From Hirundichthys speculiger (Eukaryota > Chordata > Actinopteri > Beloniformes > Exocoetidae): a stretch of 64,000 nucleotides of DNA. Of the stretch, positions 12,935-22,400 are shown piece after piece (positions within the stretch are counted from its first letter, which is position 1; each line of letters opens with the position of its first letter). The stretch is taken from assembly GCA_018398805.1 (NCBI GenBank), contig JAGFBZ010000338.1:80001-144000 (forward strand). The letters run 5' to 3'. The notes beneath the pieces are model-generated. The model was not told where the DNA came from and did not search any database. It saw only the letters and a list, made by a program, of their open reading frames with translations. The position numbers and the translations under genes were made by a program.

Positions 12935-13186
12935 GTGTGTGTGTGTGTGTGCACGTCCAGGCTCCAGGTGGAGGAGGACATGGTGGTGGACTCGTGTCTC
13001 CAGGCTCTGTCTCTGCAGACTCTCACCAAAGATCCCAGCGTCAGCTGCAGCCAGATGGTGGCGTGCTCCCGCCGCCTGCTGGAGCTCCGCCCCCCACTCC
13101 TGCAGGGCCTCCACCTCTGCGTGTCCAACTTCTACTCCGTCCTGGAGGACGGGGTCGTGTGTGTCCCCTGGGACTGGAAGGGCTGA
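2049..13186 (+). CDS. tcaim: TCAIM, T-cell activation inhibitor, mitochondrial (5' end outside window)
   Basis: Spliced CDS in eight exons: 2049-2199, 2355-2610, 4511-4633, 4788-4885, 9411-9502, 9600-9832, 12701-12832, 12961-13186. All introns are GT-AG; the exons total 1311 nt, i.e. 436 codons plus TGA, and every phase agrees. Recognised from vertebrate TCAIM (human C3orf23, about 496 aa): VNESSLKRLNGYLENLQKPG near the start, RWDKSYYSFTGF, WQRSWG(V)AHRC, LGTMDVHH-WTK, LLGG--VV, HPRSL-GL, and a C-terminus with LHLCVSNFYSV and CVPWDWKG. The family carries DUF4460/DUF4461-type regions and is reported as mitochondrial, dampening T-cell activation; its biochemistry is poorly defined. The targeting peptide and about 58 N-terminal residues are missing because their exon(s) lie left of position 1 or beyond the 1-1905 array. 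No frameshift or stop is present, so the gene looks intact. It converges on CNOT10. Confidence 0.93.
2355..2610 (+). CDS. tcaim: TCAIM exon b
   Basis: Acceptor TTTGCAG, donor GTTAGT. Encodes FRTVSFTLHTNDVLST through RWDKSYYSFTGF to EPTL, with GA left over to make Asp with the next exon (TL-D-AWL). Matches the central conserved part of TCAIM. Confidence 0.92.
2759..3847 (+). mobile_element. hAT-derived interspersed repeat, copy 1
   Basis: A 1.1-kb block in a TCAIM intron that recurs almost base for base at 47347-48440 in CNOT10. It begins AGGGGTGCAC and ends in a run of TATCGG motifs. A degraded frame starting at an ATG near 3172 (MAAWNYVKV...), followed after a frame break by [14 protein letters not shown], resembles the BED zinc finger at the N-terminus of hAT transposases. 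Possible imperfect 8-bp target duplication: cggtaact left, aggtaacc right (6 of 8 match). Non-coding today. Confidence 0.65.
3848..4510. other. TCAIM intron remainder, nothing recognised
   Basis: AT-rich intronic sequence between the hAT-derived repeat and the next TCAIM exon. The short minus-strand open frame at 3828-4025 has no recognisable family. Confidence 0.5.
4511..4633 (+). CDS. tcaim: TCAIM exon c
   Basis: Acceptor CGCCAG, donor GTACCG. Encodes AWLRNNEAEATKK...RREELRRLKEELVHRFDLAGIR, the charged, probably helical segment that precedes WQRSWG in TCAIM. Confidence 0.92.
4788..4885 (+). CDS. tcaim: TCAIM exon d
   Basis: Encodes WQRSWGVAHRCCQLQSLSRLAQQNPEALMNLQ; donor GTAAAG. The acceptor follows a TG-rich tract (about 4756-4787) ending GTTCAG rather than a classical polypyrimidine tract. 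Confidence 0.93.
4886..5470. other. TCAIM intron, unidentified
   Basis: Non-coding. 5155-5350 has the texture of a degraded repeat: ACTTACAGCCTGGTACA has a near match at about 56608-56624. No gene seen. Confidence 0.4.
5472..8991. repeat. 3.5-kb minisatellite, about 35-bp unit (intron of TCAIM)
   Basis: About 100 head-to-tail copies of a unit containing GACTGCAGACAGAGCGG and TTACAGTAAAGC followed by a variable GTGAAG/GGGAGG/AGGAGG segment. Almost every copy has CTGCAG. Many single-base indels occur. It fills most of the intron between TCAIM exons d and e and carries no sustained reading frame. Confidence 0.97.
8992..9410. other. TCAIM intron end, no feature seen
   Basis: Unique-looking intronic sequence leading into a pyrimidine-rich acceptor (TTTTCCCTTCAG) for exon e. 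Confidence 0.5.
9411..9502 (+). CDS. tcaim: TCAIM exon e
   Basis: Encodes HTVVFADQSGMNASGDVLLGTMDVHHQWTK, one of the most conserved TCAIM blocks; donor GTGACG; ends in phase 0. The next intron is only 97 bp. Confidence 0.93.
9600..9832 (+). CDS. tcaim: TCAIM exon f
   Basis: Acceptor GTGCAG, donor GTAAAT. Encodes LLQQLPSYQNLQQQ..., then LLGGAAVVHMERLGPV, then LRLHPRSLHGLTMVLE, matching the conserved region after the VHH-WTK block. Confidence 0.93.
9833..10498. other. TCAIM intron 5' part; GACCCG-rich segment
   Basis: Non-coding. 10310-10390 is rich in GACCCGAA and ATGGACCCG motifs, a texture seen in fish DNA-transposon ends; no inverted terminus or target duplication could be paired. Confidence 0.4.
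10499..12235. repeat. 101-bp satellite-like tandem array, about 17 copies
   Basis: Very homogeneous 101-bp unit (for example 10933 to 11033). Each unit has a perfect 13-bp inverted repeat, GTAGCAACTGCTA and TAGCAGTTGCTAC, around a short loop, and an AATAAA on the TCAIM sense strand (in ACAATAAATCC). Lies in the TCAIM intron before exon g. Confidence 0.96.
12236..12700. other. TCAIM intron remainder
   Basis: Moderately GC-rich intronic sequence after the 101-bp array; no element boundary or gene seen. Ends in GTGTGTCGCAG, the acceptor of exon g. Confidence 0.45.
12701..12832 (+). CDS. tcaim: TCAIM exon g
   Basis: Encodes DRSTPRLHEMGHFIIPTTC, then DPPKLQVFLQRHAPEARHRSQRRK, matching the family pattern DRYAPSLHELGHFNIPT--DP--LQ. 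Donor GTGAGT in phase 2. Confidence 0.92.
12905..12950 (+). repeat. (TG)n tract at the last TCAIM 3' splice site
   Basis: About 22 TG dinucleotides with one GC interruption, ending 10 nt before the exon h boundary (GCACGTCCAG). It replaces the polypyrimidine tract. UG runs at 3' splice sites are known TDP-43/CELF-type binding sites in vertebrates; the role here is inferred. Confidence 0.9.
12961..13186 (+). CDS. tcaim: TCAIM exon h (last coding exon)
   Basis: Encodes LQVEEDMVVDSCLQALSL..., then SCSQMVACSRRLLELRPPLL, then QGLHLCVSNFYSVLEDG and VCVPWDWKG followed by TGA at 13184-13186. The C-terminus has the family's usual length and sequence. Confidence 0.94.
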
Positions 13187-13263
13187 GGGGAGAGGGACCG
13201 GGTCCAGACCTGTCCAGATCAGGTTCTCAGACGTTCTCAGAGGAACCATGTGACTCATGATGA

Positions 13264-13433
13264 GTGCGGAGGCTCCTCCCACCGATGAAGCTCCTCCCAC
13301 TGATGAGGCTCCTCCCTCTGGTGAAGCTCCTCCCTCTGGTGAAGCTCCTCCCTCTGATGAAGCTCCTCCCACTGATGAAGCTCCTCCCACTGATGAAGCT
13401 CCTCCCACTGATGAAGCTCCTCCCACTGATCCT
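13264..13433. repeat. 18-bp tandem repeat in the TCAIM 3'UTR
   Basis: About nine copies of an 18-bp unit like GAAGCTCCTCCCACTGAT with few substitutions. It lies 80 bp after the TCAIM stop. The period is a multiple of three, so it reads open in several frames, but there is no sign of translation. Confidence 0.9.
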
Positions 13434-13749
13434 GAGCCAGAGTTTTTGAACATCCCGTTACAGTTTTTACCTCTTTGAGCTCGTAATTCAGAAGTGTTTT
13501 AGTCAGAGTTCAGTCCAGTTGTGACCGTAAAGGAGTTGTGGATCTAAAACACTGGAACTGAACGATTAAATGTTTATTTTTTAGAGGTGTTTGGTTTTAA
13601 AGCTGCTGTTTTTCAGGATGTCTGGAGTAGAAACAAAGTTGTTCTGAAGGTCCAGTCTGCGTGCTGCTTGTTACCAGAATCCAACAGTGTTGTTTGAACA
13701 ATAACCCGTCGGTTTGTGTTCTACGTTTGCTGTATGTAAAGACACACTA

Positions 13750-13755
13750 AATAAA
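13750..13755 (+). terminator. tcaim: Candidate TCAIM polyadenylation signal
   Basis: AATAAA about 560 nt after the TCAIM stop, the first canonical signal seen on this strand. Confidence 0.55.
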
Positions 13756-14784
13756 AAAATTAAAACCTGTTTTAAATTTTTAAGACTAATATTGATGTTT
13801 GATGGTGTATAAATGTGATATTTCAGCTGATATTTTGTTTTTCTACCAGAAACGCAAAGCGGGAACAGATTTCTATTACAGTGTGGTTTAAAAATTAACT
13901 TTATTTTCACAAGAAACATTGGAACTGTATGTTTATATTTGTTAAACAACGTAGGACAGTATTTATTTTAACATCTGGTGGTAAAACCGTTTCTGTCAAC
14001 ATCTGCCTCAAACCTGAAACCCATCAGACTGTTTCATTCTTCTTCTTCTGTGACGCTACTCCAGGTTCCAGCGCAGCTTCTTTCACTTCCTGTTTGCTTT
14101 GGGGGGTTTCTCCCTTCAGGTTCCTCCTCAGGAGGAAAACGCTTGTTCCATCAGGTGAAGGTCAGGTGAAGGTCAGCTGATCGACTTGGCCAGTCTAGAA
14201 CTTTCCACTTTTTCCTCCTGATGAAGTCCTTTGTTTTGTTGATCAGTGTTCTTCAGGTCATTGATAAACAGCGATCCCTCGCTAATCTGCGCTTTAAGTT
14301 TCGCAGTTTTAGTGATTTGTGGATTTTTCAGAAATATATATTATTAAAAAAAAAAAAAAAATCAAGAAAAAATTGCGGAAACATCACAGGATGTTGTGCG
14401 CGTTCTCTCGCAGTGATAAAACTGCTGTGAGCCAGCCTGGCCCCTTTAAGAAGGTGGCCTTATGGGTAATGGTGTGGCCTTATGGGTAATGGAGTGGCCT
14501 TATGGGTAATGGAGTGTGTGTGTTGCGGTCAGCGGGGCCTAAAACTTTGTTTCTCAACATCTCCTCTATCAGGCTGATCCGGATCTGATCCAGAACACGG
14601 ATTTTATTACAATCTGTAAATCGCTACACGGGGGACTGTTGTCCACGGCAACGTCTGCTCTCCGAGTGCTTTTATAGTTTTTAATGTTTTTATACGCACA
14701 CAAAAATAAATAAATTCATAAAAAGGTTTGTCTGCATTTCAACAAAAAGCGAGGCAGAATTCACAGCTTATACATGAAATAACA
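13756..14784. other. Convergent intergenic region
   Basis: AT-rich, non-coding stretch between the putative TCAIM and CNOT10 3' ends. Contains an A-run near 14345 and a 20-bp repeat in three copies (GGCCTTATGGGTAATGG, 14453-14516). Confidence 0.55.
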
Positions 14785-14790
14785 TTTATT
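14785..14790 (-). terminator. cnot10: Candidate CNOT10 polyadenylation signal
   Basis: AATAAA on the minus strand (TTTATT on plus), about 375 nt beyond the CNOT10 stop and just beyond the 10-bp array, which would place that array in the mature 3'UTR. Confidence 0.5.
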
Positions 14791-14820
14791 TTCATTGTTC
14801 AGGAAGCACTAAAGCCAGCC

Positions 14821-15134
14821 GTTTGGACCCGGTTGGACCCGGTTGGACCCGGCTGGACCCGGTTGGACCCGGCTGGACCCGGTTGGACCCGGTTGGACCC
14901 GGTTGGACCCGGTTGGACCCGGCTGGACCCGGCTGGACCCGGCTGGACCCGGTTGGGCCCGGTTGGACCCGGTTGGACCCGGTTGGGCCCGGCTGGACCC
15001 GGTTGGGCCCGGCTGGACCCGGTTGGACCCGGCTGGACCCGGTTGGACCCGGCTGGATCCGGTTGGACCCGGTTGGACCCGGTTGGACCCGGCTGGACCC
15101 GGTTGGACCCGGTCGGACCCGGCTGGACCCGGTC
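14821..15134. repeat. 10-bp minisatellite in the CNOT10 3'UTR
   Basis: About 31 near-perfect copies of GGTTGGACCC (variants GGCTGGACCC and GGTTGGGCCC). It begins 30 nt past the CNOT10 stop. Frames are open on both strands because GGWCCC-rich units lack stops. Confidence 0.97.
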
Positions 15135-15163
15135 CAGATCAACGGCGGTTCTGATGGTCCACG

Positions 15164-15342
15164 TTACTTCCTCTGAACCTGTGTGAAGGACGGGGGCAGC
15201 TGGATGGGCTGGACGGACTGGAAGGACTGGGAGGACTGGGAGGACTGGGGGGGTTTCTTCCTGGACTCGGGGGAGACCCGGTGCAGCACCGTGGGCAGCA
15301 GCTGGTTCCGTTTGATGATCTGCAGCGCCAGCTGGGTGTTAC
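15164..15342 (-). CDS. cnot10: CNOT10 exon 19 (C-terminus)
   Basis: Residues 690-748: [16 protein letters not shown], a Ser/Pro/Gln-rich linker ([20 protein letters not shown]), ending QVQRK and TAA. Human CNOT10 also ends VQRK. Confidence 0.94.
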
Positions 15343-16359
15343 CTGAGGACACGCCCACACACCTGAGCTCAGGTATCTCAGTCTTTAATGGGTTTAAAAT
15401 GTTTACAGACTTTCCACAACACACCTGCAGGACCAGTGATGGAGGGGATGGGAGGGAGGGAGGGAGGGAGGGAGGGGGGATGGAGGGAGGGAGGGAGGGA
15501 GTGGAGGGATTGGAGGGAGGGAGGGAGGGAATGGAGGGAGGGAGGGAGGGAGGGGGAGGGATGGAGGGAGGGAGGGATTCTTGCTTTCTTTCTTTTTCTT
15601 TCTTTCTTTCCTTCTTTTTTTTTGGCTTTCTTTCCCTTTCTTTTTTTTCTGGATGGATGGAGGGATGGAGGGATGCCCCCACCTGACTCAAACCCACGTC
15701 TTCTATGACTCTAACCTGTCTGAAGGGACTCAGGTGTTCCTGAGGTGAACTCACCGTTCTGCAGCTCCAGGTAGACGCCCAGCAGGATGGCCTCAGGTGG
15801 GATCTCCTTAGTGTTCACCAGCGACGCAGCCTGATGGAGACGAGACAGACCAGACAGACCAGTCAAACCAGTCAAACCAGTCCACCTCTGGGTTAGGGTT
15901 AGGGTTCTAACCCTGGAGCAGAACCACACCCACCCTCACCTGGTGCTGGACCAGAACCACACCCACCTCACCTGCTCACCTGGACCACCAACCCACCCCA
16001 CCCACCCCACCCCACACCCCCCACACCACCCACCCCCCTCCAACCGAACCCACCCTCACCAGACCACCCCACCCCCCAGTCTCACCTGCTGCTGGACCAC
16101 ACCCACCCTCACCCTCCCCTGGACCAGAACCACACCCACCCTCACCTGCTGCTGGACCAGAACCACACCCACCCTCCCCTGGACCAGAACCACCCCCAGT
16201 CTCACCTGCTGCAGACACCTGCGGGCCTTGTCGTACTCGCTCCTTAAGCAGTAGGCGCTGCCCAGGTTGAAGAGCATCATGGCTCGAGCTGCAGTCACAC
16301 TGCTGGGGTAACACTGGGGGGTCCTCTTCCCTGCTGCGCACACACATGCACACACACGC

Positions 16360-16401
<42 letters not shown>

Positions 16402-19400
16402 ACACACAGCTGTTAAATCCTGATCAACACTGAGGTCGGTTCTGTCGGTTCTGTCGGTTCTGTCTGACGTTAACAGATTTACCAGATGAAGACTCACAGG
16501 GCTCCACAGGCTCGTCTCCTTTATCCGGACCTACAGAACCAAACACAGCAGGACTTCAGAAACCGGACTGAACCGGACTGAGCCAAACCCCCCCCCCCCA
16601 AAAAAAAACCTCCAGTAATATTCAGTAACTCACCGACCCAAATACAGAAAAACTTATCAGCCCCAGTTGTGTCCCAGTACACCCATTGAACCAGGTCCTG
16701 GTCCCGTAGAACCCACTGAACCAGGACCTGGTCCCGTAGAACCCACTGAAACCAGGTCCTGGTCCTGTAGAACCCACTGAACCAGGTCCTGGTCCTGTAG
16801 AACCCACTGAACCAGGTCCTGGTCCTGTAGAACCCACTGAACCAGGTCCTGGTCCCGTAGAACCCATTGAACCAGGTCCTGGTCCCGTAGAACCCACTGA
16901 ACCAGGTCCTGGTCCCGTAGAACCCACTGAAACCAGGTCTGTCTGTAGAACCACTGAACTCCTGTCCAGTCCTACTGAACCAGGTCCTGTAGAACCCCTG
17001 AACCAGGTCCTGGTCCCGTAGAACCCACTGAACCAGGTCCTGGTCCCGTAGAACCCTTGAACCTCCAGTCCTGGTCCTAGAACCCCTGAACCAGGTCCTG
17101 GTCCGTAGAACCCACTGAACCAGGTCCTGGTCCCTGGTCCGTAGAACCCACTGAACCATTCCTGGTCCCGTAGAAACCCACTGAACCAGGTCCTGTAGAA
17201 CCCACTGAACCAGTCCTGGTCCCTTAAACCACTGAACCAGGTCCCAAAACCCACTGAACCAGGTCCTGTAGAACCCACTGACCAGGTCCTGGTCCCCGTA
17301 AAACCCACTGAACCAGGTCCTGAACCAGAACCAGTCCTGTTCCGTAAAACCACGAACCGTGTTCCTGGTCCTGTAGAACCCAACTGAAACCCCTGTTGGT
17401 CCAGGTCCCGTAGAACCCCCACTGACCAGGTCCCGGTAGTAAACCCATGAACCAGGTCCTGGTCCCGAACCCAAAACCCCACTGAACCTGTCTGTAGAAC
17501 CCACTGAACCAGGTCCTGTAAAACCCCCTGAACCAGAACCCTGTCCCGTAGAACCCACTGAACCAGGACCTGGTCCCCGTAGAACCCACTGAACCAGGTC
17601 CTGGTCCCGTAGAACCCACCGAATCAGGTCCTGGTCCCGTAAAACCACTGAACCAGGTCCTGGCCGTAGAACCCACTGAACCAGGACCTGGTCCTGTAGA
17701 ACCCACTGAACCAGGTCCTGGTCCCGTAGAACCCACTGAACCAGGTCCTGGTCCCGTAAAACCCACTGAACCAGGTCCTGTAGAACCCACTGAACCAGGT
17801 CCTGGTCCCGTAGAACCCACTGAACCAGGTCCTGTAGAACCCACTGAACCAGGTCCTGTAGAACCCACTGAACCAGGTCCTGGTCCCGTAGAACCCACTG
17901 AACCAGGTCCTGGTCCGGTAGAAAACCCACTGAAACCAGGTCCTGGTCCCGTAAAACCCACTGAACCTGGTCCTGTAGAACCCACTAAACCAGGTCCTGG
18001 TCCCGTAAAACCCCACTGACCCAGGTCCAGTAGTGAGAACCCACTGAACCAGGTCTGTAGAAACCCACTGAACCAGGTCCTGGTCCCTAGAAACCAAGAA
18101 CCCACTGAACCAGGTCCTGGTAGAACCCACTGAACCAGGTCCTGGTCCAGTAGAACCCACTGAACCAGGTCCTGTAGAACCCACTGAACCAGGTCCTGGT
18201 CCCGAGAACCCACTGAACCAGGTCCTGTAGAACCCACTGAAACCAGTCTGGAACCTGTCCCCTGAGAACCCACTGAACCAGGACCTGGTCCGTAGAACCC
18301 AACTGAACCAGGTCCTGTAGAACCCCACTGAACCAGGTCCTGGTCCAGTAGAAACCCCTGAAACAGGACCTGGTTCCTAGAAACCACTGAACCAGTCCTG
18401 GTCCGTAGAACCCACTGAACCAGGTCCTTCCTGAAACCCACCTGGTCCCGTAGAACCCCCTGAACCAGTCCTGGTCCTAAACCCACTGACCTGGTCCCGG
18501 TCCACTGACCAGTCCTGTACCCACTGACCAGGTCCTGGTCCCGTAAACCCACTGAACCAGGTCCTGGTCCCGTAGAACCCACTGAACCAGGTCCTGTAGA
18601 ACCCACTGAACCAGGTCCTGTAGAACCAGGTCCCAAAACCAGGTCCTGAACCACTGGTCCCCGTAGAACCCACGAACCAGGTCCTGTAGAACCCCTGAAC
18701 CACCTGAGAACCCACTGAACCAGGTCCTGGTCCCGTAGAATCCACTGAACCAGGTCCTGTAGAACCCACTGAACCAGGACCTGGTCCCGTAGAACCCACT
18801 GAACCAGGACCTGGTCCCGTAGAACCCACTGAACCAGGTCCTGTAGAACCCACTGAACCAGGTCCTGGTCCCGTAGAACCCACTGAACCAGGTCCTGGTC
18901 CTGTAGAACCCACTGAACCAGGACCTGGTCCTGTAGAACCCACTGAACCAGGTCCTGGTCCCGTAGAACCCACTGAACAAGGTCCTGGTCCCGTAAAACC
19001 CACTGAACCAGGTCCTGTAGAACCCACTGACCAGGTCCTGTGGAACCCCACTGAACCAGGTCCCACTGACCCGGTCCTGTAGAACCCACTGAACCAGGTC
19101 CTGGTCCCGTAGAACCCACTGAACCAGGTCCTGGTCCGGTAGAACCCACTGAACCAGGTCCTGGTCCCGTAAAACCCACTAAACCAGGTCCTGGTCCCGT
19201 AAAACCCACTGAACCTGGTCCTGTAGAACCCACTAAACCAGGTCCTGGTCCCGTAAAACCCACTGACCTTGGTCCAGGTTCTGTAGAACCCACTGAACCA
19301 GGTCCTGTAGAACCCACTGAACCAGGTCCTGGTCCTGTAGAACCCACTGAACCAGGACCTGGTCCTGTAGAACCCACTGAACCAGGACCTGGTCCTGTAG

Positions 19401-22400
19401 AACCCACTGAACCAGGACCTGGTCCCGTAGAACCCACTGAACCAGGACCTGGTCCTGTAGAACCCACTGAACCAGGTCCTGGTCCCGTAGAACCCACTGA
19501 ACCAGGACCTGGTCCCGTAGAACCCACTGAACCAGGACCTGGTCCCGTAGAACCCACTGAACCAGGTCCTGGTCCCGTAGAACCCACTGAACCAGGTCCT
19601 GTAGAACCCACTGAACCAGGACCTGGTCCCGTAGAACCCACTGAACCAGGTCCTGTAGAACCCACTGACCCAGAACCCAGAACCGGACCTGAGAAACCCA
19701 CTGAACCAGGTCCTGGTCCGGTAGAACCCACTGAACCAGGACCTGGTCCTGTAGAACCCACTGAACCAGGTCCTGGTCCCGTAGAACCCACTGAACCAGG
19801 ACCTGGTCCCGTAGAACCCACTGAACCAGGTTCGGGTCCCGTAAAACTGAACAAGGTCCTGGTCCCGTAGAACCCACTGAACCAGGTCCTGGTCCCGTAG
19901 AACCCACTGAACCAGGTCCTGGTCCCGTAGAACCCACTGAACCAGGACCTGGTCCTGTAGAACCCACTGAACCAGGTCTGGTCCCGTAGAACCCACTGAA
20001 CCCAGGGTCCGGTCCCGTAGAACCCACTGAACCAGGTCTGGTCCCGTAGAACCCACTGAACCAGGTCCTGGTCCCGTAGAACCCACTGAACCAGGTCCTG
20101 GTCCCGTAGAACCCACTGAACCAGGTCCTGGTCCGTAGAACCCACTGAACCAGGTCCTGGTTCTGTAGAACCCACTGACCTTGGTCCTGGTCGCTGGTCT
20201 GAACCCCCACCGACACGTCACTGACGTTCTCTGGGTTCAGGTGCGTGATGGCGTCAGAGATCCGGTCCAATGAGATGAGGGCCTCGGCAGCGTACAGGTG
20301 ACCCAGGAACCTGGACCCCCAGAGGAGGAGGAGGAGGAGGAGGAGGAGGACAGAGCAGATGATGGATGACCTCTACAGCCATGAAGGTCACATGATCAAC
20401 TTCAGAAAGACGTGAATGTTTTATGAGAGAGTTTATCAGAGTTTATCAGCGGTCGGCTTCCCCACGGGAACGAGTCCCCACGGGAACGAGTTCCCACGGG
20501 AACGAGTCCTCATGGGAACGAGTTCCCACGGGAACGAGTCCCACGGGAACCAGTCCCCACGGGAATGAGTCCCCACGGGAATGAGTCCCCACGGGAACGA
20601 GTCCCCACGGGAACGAGTCTCCTCGGGAACCAGTCCCCACGGGAACGAGTTCCCACGGGAACGAGTCCCCACGGGAACGAGTCCCCACGGGAACGAGTTC
20701 CCACGGGAACGAGTCCTCATGGGAACGAGTCCTCACGGGAACGAGTTCCCACGGGAACGAGTCCCACGGGAACGAGTCCCACGGTCCGAGTCCCACGTCC
20801 CCACGGAACGGAGTCCCCACGGGAGGGGAACGATCCAACGAGTCCCCACGGGAACGAGTCCCACGGGAACGAGTCCCACGGGAACCAGTCCCACGGGAAC
20901 CAGTCCCCACGGGAATGAGTCCCAGGGGAACGAGTCCCAGGGGAACGAGTCCCAGAGGAACGAGTCCCACGGGAACGAGTCCCCACGGGAACGAGTCCCA
21001 CGGGAACGAGTCCACGGGGAACGGGAACGAGTCCCACGGGAACGAGTCCCAGGGGAACGAGTCCCCGGGAACGAGTCCCACGGGAACGAGTCCCCACGGG
21101 AACGAGTCCCACGGGAACGAGTCCCCACGGAACGAGTCCCCATGGGGACGAGTCCCACGGGAACGAGTCCCACGGGAACGAGTCCCACGGGAACCAGTCC
21201 CACGGGAACCAGTCCCACGGAATGATTCCCCCCGGGACGAGTCCCAGGGAACGAGTCCCAGGGTCCCCGGAACGGTCCCCACGGGAACGAGTCCCACGGG
21301 AACCAGTCCACGGGAACCAGTCCCCACGGAATTCCCGGGGAATGATCCCAGGGGGAACGAGTCCCCGGAAATGAGTCCCCGGAACGAGTCCCACGGGAAC
21401 ACGGGAACGAGTCCCAGGGGAACGAGTCCCCAGGGAACGAGTCCCACGGGAACGAGTCCCACGGGAACGAGTCCCCAACGAGTCCCCACGGGAACGAGTC
21501 CCACGGGAACCGTCCCACGGGTCCCCACGGGAACGAGTCCCCATGGGGACTGAGTCCCATGGGAACGAGTCCCACGGGAACGAGTCCCATGGGGACGAGT
21601 CCCACGGGAACGAATGGGAACGAGTCCCATGGGGACGAGTCCCACGGGAACGAGTCCTCATGGGGACGAGGCCCACAGGGGAGTCCCCACGGGAACTGAG
21701 TCCCACGGGGACTGAGTCCCACGGGAACGAGTCCCCACGGGAACGAGTCCGAACGAGTCCCACGGGAACGAGTCCCCACGGGAACGAGTCCCACGGGAAC
21801 GAGTCCCACGGGAACGAGTCCCACGGGAACGAGTCCCACGGGAATGAGTCCCACGGGAACGAGTCCCACGGGAATGAGTCCCACTGGGAACGAGTCCCAC
21901 GGGAACGAGTCCCACGGGAACGAGGTCCCCACGGGAACGAGTCCCACGGGAACGAGTCCCCATGGGAACAAGTCCCACGGGAACGAGTCCCAAGGGAACG
22001 AGTCCCAACGGGAACGAGTCCCACGGGAACGAGTCCCCACGGGAACGAGTCCTCACAGGAACGAGTCCCATAACATGACGCATCTCTCCCTAGTTGCATT
22101 GTGGGTAAATAGTTGAATCGGCAGTAGAGCAGGTGCGTAGCTGATATGAAGAGTTGAATCGGGACATTTCAGGACACAGAGCTCAGTATCTTTCCCTTCA
22201 GGAACACAGGTCCACAGGCCTAGGGTTAGGGTTAGGGGTTAGGGGTTAGGGGTTAGGGGTTAGGGTTAGGGTTAGGGTTAGGGTTAGGGGTTAGGGGTTA
22301 GGGTTAGGGGTTAGGGGTTAGGGTTAGGGTTAGGGTTAGGGTTAGGGGTTAGGGTTAGGGTTAGGGTTAGAGGGTTAGGGTTAGAGGGTTAGGGGTTAGA

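Noticed and set aside
13257..13478. Extension of TCAIM into the 18-bp repeat (APPTDE-like peptide)
   Set aside because: The TCAIM frame ends at TGA 13184-13186 at the conserved C-terminus; the repeat is in the 3'UTR.
17224..20175. 983-codon open frame on the minus strand
   Set aside because: Purely the 30/24-bp array read in frame; overlapping open frames exist in the other two registers, and it lies in a CNOT10 intron.
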